Origin: Pseudomonadota bacterium
GTDB taxonomy: Bacteria > Pseudomonadota > Alphaproteobacteria > Acetobacterales > Acetobacteraceae
NCBI GenBank assembly: GCA_021845835.1
Contig: JAJZVE010000203.1
Coordinates: 1-7,771 of the forward strand
DNA: 7,771 nt
Direction: 5' to 3'
Shown here: one piece after another, positions 5,433 through 7,771 of the stretch
How positions within the stretch are numbered: position 1 is the stretch's first letter
Layout: each line of letters begins with the position of its first letter
The notes under the pieces: generated by a model
What the model saw: the letters and a program-made list of their open reading frames with translations, nothing else
Databases searched by the model: none
What the model was told of the DNA's origin: nothing
Program-made: the position numbers and the translations under genes

Positions 5433-7103
5433 ATGCAGCTGCTGCGTGAAGTCGCCGAACGCGAGCAGCATGGAACGCGCGCGCGCCCGCGGCCCGCGGG
5501 CTGGCGTGACGACATCGCCGCCGGCGTCGTGCTGGCGCTGATCCTGACCATGCCGCTGCTGATGATCCGGATTCCCTTCCTGGTGGATTATCCCAACCAT
5601 CTGGCACGCATGCACGTGCTGGCGACGGGCGCGGGGACGCCCGCGCTGCACGCCATATTCCGGGTTGCCTGGGCGTTCATACCCAACATCTCGATGGATG
5701 TCGTCGTGCCGCTGCTGGCACAGGCGATGCCGTTGTCGGTCGCCGGCCGCATTTTCATCGCGCTGGCGATCCTGCTGCCGCCGCTCGGCGTCGTCATGCT
5801 GCACCGCGCCTGGTTCGGCACCAGATTCTGGTGGCCGTGGATCGCCGTGCTCACCGGCGCCGGCGCGTTCCTCGTGTTCGGCTTCATGAATTATCTCACT
5901 GGCCTCGGCCTGGCGCTGATGGCGGCCGCCTGGCACGCGCGCCTGGGCACGGTGCCGCGTCCGCGCGACGTGCTGATCGCGATTGTCTGGGGCGTCGTCT
6001 GCCTGCTGGCGCACATGTTCGCTTTCGGCCTGCTGGTGCTGCTGATGGTCTCCAACGAGGTCGGCCGCCGCCGCTCCGATCGGCTGCTGGCGCGCGCCTT
6101 GCCCATCGTCGGCGCGGCCGTGGTGCCGGTGGCGCTTTATGTCGCGTTCGGTCCGCGCAAGAGCTATGCGACCGGAAGCGCGCTCGGCGGTGCGCTGCAC
6201 GACACGCTGGTCTGGGGATTGCTGGCCGAACCGATCAAGCGGATCGAATGGCTGCTCGGCCCGTTCACCGGCCAGGGCTTGCCGCTCGGCATCGCCGCGG
6301 CGGCGCTGGTGGTGCTGCCGATCGCGTGGGCGGCATGGCAGGGCCGGCTGCGGGTCGCGGCGCAGATGCCGTTCGCCTTCGCCTGCCTGGTCCTTGCCTA
6401 TCTGCTGCTGCCCGGGCAGGTGCTGGACACCGCCATGGTCTTCGAGCGGCTGATCGTGCCGGTGGCGCTGGTCGGCATTGCCGGGGTGCTGCCGCGGCTG
6501 CCGGTTCGCTGGGGCCATGCGCTTGCCGGCGCGACGGTTGCGCTGATCGTGGTGCGCAGCGGCGCGATGGCGATGCTCTGGCATTCCCAGGCGAAGCTGC
6601 TGGCCGAGGTCGAGCACGTGATCGCGCACATCCCGCCGGGCGCCCGGGTGGTGGCGGTGCGGGACGGTCACGCGCCCTACACGGTCGACCCGGACGAGCC
6701 GGCGAGCCATCGCATCCTGCGGCGCACGCAGGCCTACATGCACGTTCCCGCCCTGGTGACGCTGGAACGCGATGCCTTCTATCCGCTGATCTTCTCCTCG
6801 CCGACCAAGTACCCGATTGCGCTGCGCCCGCAGTACGAGAAGGAGGCGCAGGATTTCGGCTATCTGCCGCTGACCAGCCAGCTCGCCGCGGCGGCCGACG
6901 TGCCGCACCCGCCCGGCCGTTGCGGCGTGCTGGCGGACGAGCTGCCCTGCATGCTCTGGTCCTGGCCGACGCGCTACGACTATCTGCTGCGACTCAACGC
7001 GCATGACACGCCGCCGCCGGACGCGGCGCATCTGCGCGAGGTCGCGCGCGACGGCTGGGCCGTCCTGTATCGCGTGCAGCAGGCGGGCGGCGGCGGTGCC
7101 TAG
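5433..7103 (+). CDS. Multi-pass membrane protein, GT-C-like, possible polyprenyl-linked sugar transferase
   Basis: I recognise no named family with certainty. From ATG 5433 the protein has 556 residues: a short basic cytoplasmic N-terminus, TM1 at about 27-48, then VDYPNHLARMH (51-61) in what should be the first periplasmic loop. An acidic residue there is the usual catalytic position of GT-C glycosyltransferases, so Asp52 is a candidate. Further helices fall at about 86-126, 132-167, 178-206, 222-238, 283-300, 308-328, 335-355 and 363-382, with polar residues in FGFMNYLTGLGL (149-160) and LLAHMFAFGLL (191-201). Residues 385-556 form a soluble C-terminal part, predicted outside, with paired cysteines Cys497 and Cys506 and a WPTRYDYLLRL strand (511-521). 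The gene follows the GT2 gene and fits the place of GtrC-type acceptor-specific transferases, which differ widely in sequence. It could instead be an oligosaccharide polymerase or a membrane protein of unknown role. Its TAG interlocks with the stop of the convergent gene. Confidence 0.85.
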   Translation: MQLLREVAEREQHGTRARPRPAGWRDDIAAGVVLALILTMPLLMIRIPFLVDYPNHLARMHVLATGAGTPALHAIFRVAWAFIPNISMDVVVPLLAQAMPLSVAGRIFIALAILLPPLGVVMLHRAWFGTRFWWPWIAVLTGAGAFLVFGFMNYLTGLGLALMAAAWHARLGTVPRPRDVLIAIVWGVVCLLAHMFAFGLLVLLMVSNEVGRRRSDRLLARALPIVGAAVVPVALYVAFGPRKSYATGSALGGALHDTLVWGLLAEPIKRIEWLLGPFTGQGLPLGIAAAALVVLPIAWAAWQGRLRVAAQMPFAFACLVLAYLLLPGQVLDTAMVFERLIVPVALVGIAGVLPRLPVRWGHALAGATVALIVVRSGAMAMLWHSQAKLLAEVEHVIAHIPPGARVVAVRDGHAPYTVDPDEPASHRILRRTQAYMHVPALVTLERDAFYPLIFSSPTKYPIALRPQYEKEAQDFGYLPLTSQLAAAADVPHPPGRCGVLADELPCMLWSWPTRYDYLLRLNAHDTPPPDAAHLREVARDGWAVLYRVQQAGGGGA

Positions 7104-7480
7104 CGCGCGCTGTCGCGCCGTTCGCGGAACACGAAGACGCGACACAGCACGAAGCTGAGCGCGGCGTAGATGGCGACGCCCGCAATCTGCGCCGCGTACT
7201 TGTCGCGCGCGGCGAGGACGCCCACGCACGCGGCGTTGGCGGCATAGGACAGTGCGCAGACCGACAGGAACCGCGTCAGCATGCCGAAGGACAGCCGCGA
7301 CTGGCGGAACGTGAAGCGGCCGTTGAGCAGGAAACTGACGCCCAGGCCGAAGCCGTAGCCGATCGCGTTGGATACCAGGGGCGAAGTGCCGGCGAAGGCC
7401 ATGCAACCGAAGATGACGAGCAGCCCGACGGCGGTATTGGCCAGCCCGACCAGCCCGAAGGACAGCGCCTCGCCGATCAT
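7100..7480 (-). CDS. GtrA-family membrane protein (putative polyprenyl-linked sugar flippase)
   Basis: The protein has 126 residues and four predicted membrane helices (about 5-28, 36-54, 68-90, 97-114), the normal size and layout of the GtrA/DPMS2-like family. Family hallmarks are the FGLVGLANTAVGLL start (8-21), the SNAIGYGFGLGVSFLLN segment (37-53) running into NGRFTF (53-58), and the late CRVFVFR (113-119), the second of two 'R-F-x-F'-like turns. In phage serotype-conversion systems GtrA is thought to help flip the polyprenyl-phosphate sugar made by GtrB; the mechanism is not proven. ATG 7480 was chosen because GGAGG (7489-7485) precedes it by 4 nt and because it overlaps the upstream stop codon as ATGA (7477-7480). 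Longer in-frame starts to 7615 would lie inside the methyltransferase gene and add an Arg/Pro-rich shadow peptide. It is co-transcribed with the methyltransferase and converges on the GT-C-like gene. Confidence 0.9.
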   Translation of the reverse strand: MIGEALSFGLVGLANTAVGLLVIFGCMAFAGTSPLVSNAIGYGFGLGVSFLLNGRFTFRQSRLSFGMLTRFLSVCALSYAANAACVGVLAARDKYAAQIAGVAIYAALSFVLCRVFVFRERRDSAR

Positions 7481-7771
7481 CCGTCCTCCGCGTTCACCGC
7501 ATGGAGCCTGTATTGCGCGCCGAGCGGCAGCCCGGCAAGCAATGGTTCCAGCGGGCGCAACGCGGCCAGGAAGCCGGGGAAGAACAGGCGATAGCCAACG
7601 CGGACGTGTCGCCACCCTGCCGTCCGCACCGCGCGCGCGAGCGTACCGGCGCGGACCAGCCGCGCGTTCACGTCCAGCGGACAGGTATGGACGACATGCC
7701 GCGTGAGCGGGTTGAGCGGATTGTGTTCGAAGATGACGAGCGCGCCGCCCGGGCGCGTCACGCGCCGCAGC
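7477..7771 (-). CDS. Class I SAM-dependent methyltransferase, C-terminal fragment
   Basis: The start lies beyond the right edge. The visible 97 codons end at TGA 7479-7477. The first residues, LRRVTRPGGALVIFEHNP, are the post-motif region of class I methyltransferases (the 'LRPGG' turn and following beta-strand). HNPLNPLTRHVVHTCPLD and a late LRPLEPLLAGLPLGAQY pattern are typical of a group of methyltransferases often encoded in polysaccharide or glycosyltransferase loci. The SAM-binding glycine motif is outside the window. The substrate, whether a sugar, lipid or other small molecule, cannot be inferred. The stop codon overlaps the GtrA-family start by four bases (ATGA), and the GtrA ribosome site lies within this gene's last codons, so the two are probably translationally coupled. 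Confidence 0.85.
   Translation of the reverse strand, partial: LRRVTRPGGALVIFEHNPLNPLTRHVVHTCPLDVNARLVRAGTLARAVRTAGWRHVRVGYRLFFPGFLAALRPLEPLLAGLPLGAQYRLHAVNAEDG

Noticed and set aside
5416..5433. Five-codon frame MDEDD whose TGA overlaps ATG 5433 as TGATG
   Set aside because: It could be a coupling leader, but it has no ribosome site of its own and is short enough to be chance.
4131..7406. A 1091-codon open frame on the minus strand opposite the GT2 and GT-C-like genes
   Set aside because: Its translation is rich in Arg, His, Gln and Asp with no domain pattern, and it runs antisense to two genes with clear membrane and catalytic motifs. GC-biased third positions suppress stops in this frame.
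7481..7615. Upstream extension of the GtrA-family protein to 171 residues
   Set aside because: It overlaps the methyltransferase coding region, adds an Arg/Pro-rich peptide absent from the family, and bypasses a start with a good ribosome site.

Overview
The window is very GC-rich, and its genes have the G/C-biased third codon positions that produce long, meaningless open frames on the opposite strand. The protein set (a QOR-type quinone reductase, an MdtD-like DHA2 exporter, a GH36 alpha-galactosidase with a twin-arginine-like leader, and polyprenol-phosphate glycosyltransferase and GtrA proteins) suggests a high-GC Gram-negative proteobacterium. I cannot place it further; an alphaproteobacterium is a guess. 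No rRNA, tRNA, CRISPR array, insertion sequence or phage module is visible. Coding density is close to 95%.

Left part (1-1744, + strand). The 3' end of a quinone oxidoreductase gene is followed after 25 bp (or 49 bp if the downstream ATG is the start) by a complete DHA2-family major facilitator gene. A perfect 22-bp GC palindrome lies exactly at the start of the exporter gene. Middle (1752-4055, - strand). A complete GH36 alpha-galactosidase gene converges on the exporter with only 7 bp between the stop codons. Its N-terminus looks like a Tat export signal.

Divergent spacer (4056-4262). This is the only real intergenic region. It is visibly richer in A+T than the genes and holds weak back-to-back promoter candidates and several overlapping dyads. 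It separates the galactosidase gene from the rightward pair below.

Right part (4263-7771). A GtrB/DPM1-type polyprenol-phosphate glycosyltransferase (+) and a multi-pass membrane protein with GT-C-like features (+) meet, tail to tail, a GtrA-family membrane protein (-) and the 3' end of a SAM-dependent methyltransferase (-). The last two overlap by ATGA. The two convergent stop codons interlock in a single CTAG.

Together the right-hand genes look like a membrane sugar-decoration set. The GT2 enzyme would charge a polyprenyl phosphate with a sugar on the cytoplasmic face, the GtrA protein would help flip it, and the GT-C-like protein would transfer the sugar to an acceptor outside the membrane. 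The sugar, the acceptor and the methyltransferase substrate cannot be read from the sequence. The exported alpha-galactosidase faces the same compartment, but a functional link to this set is only a positional inference.
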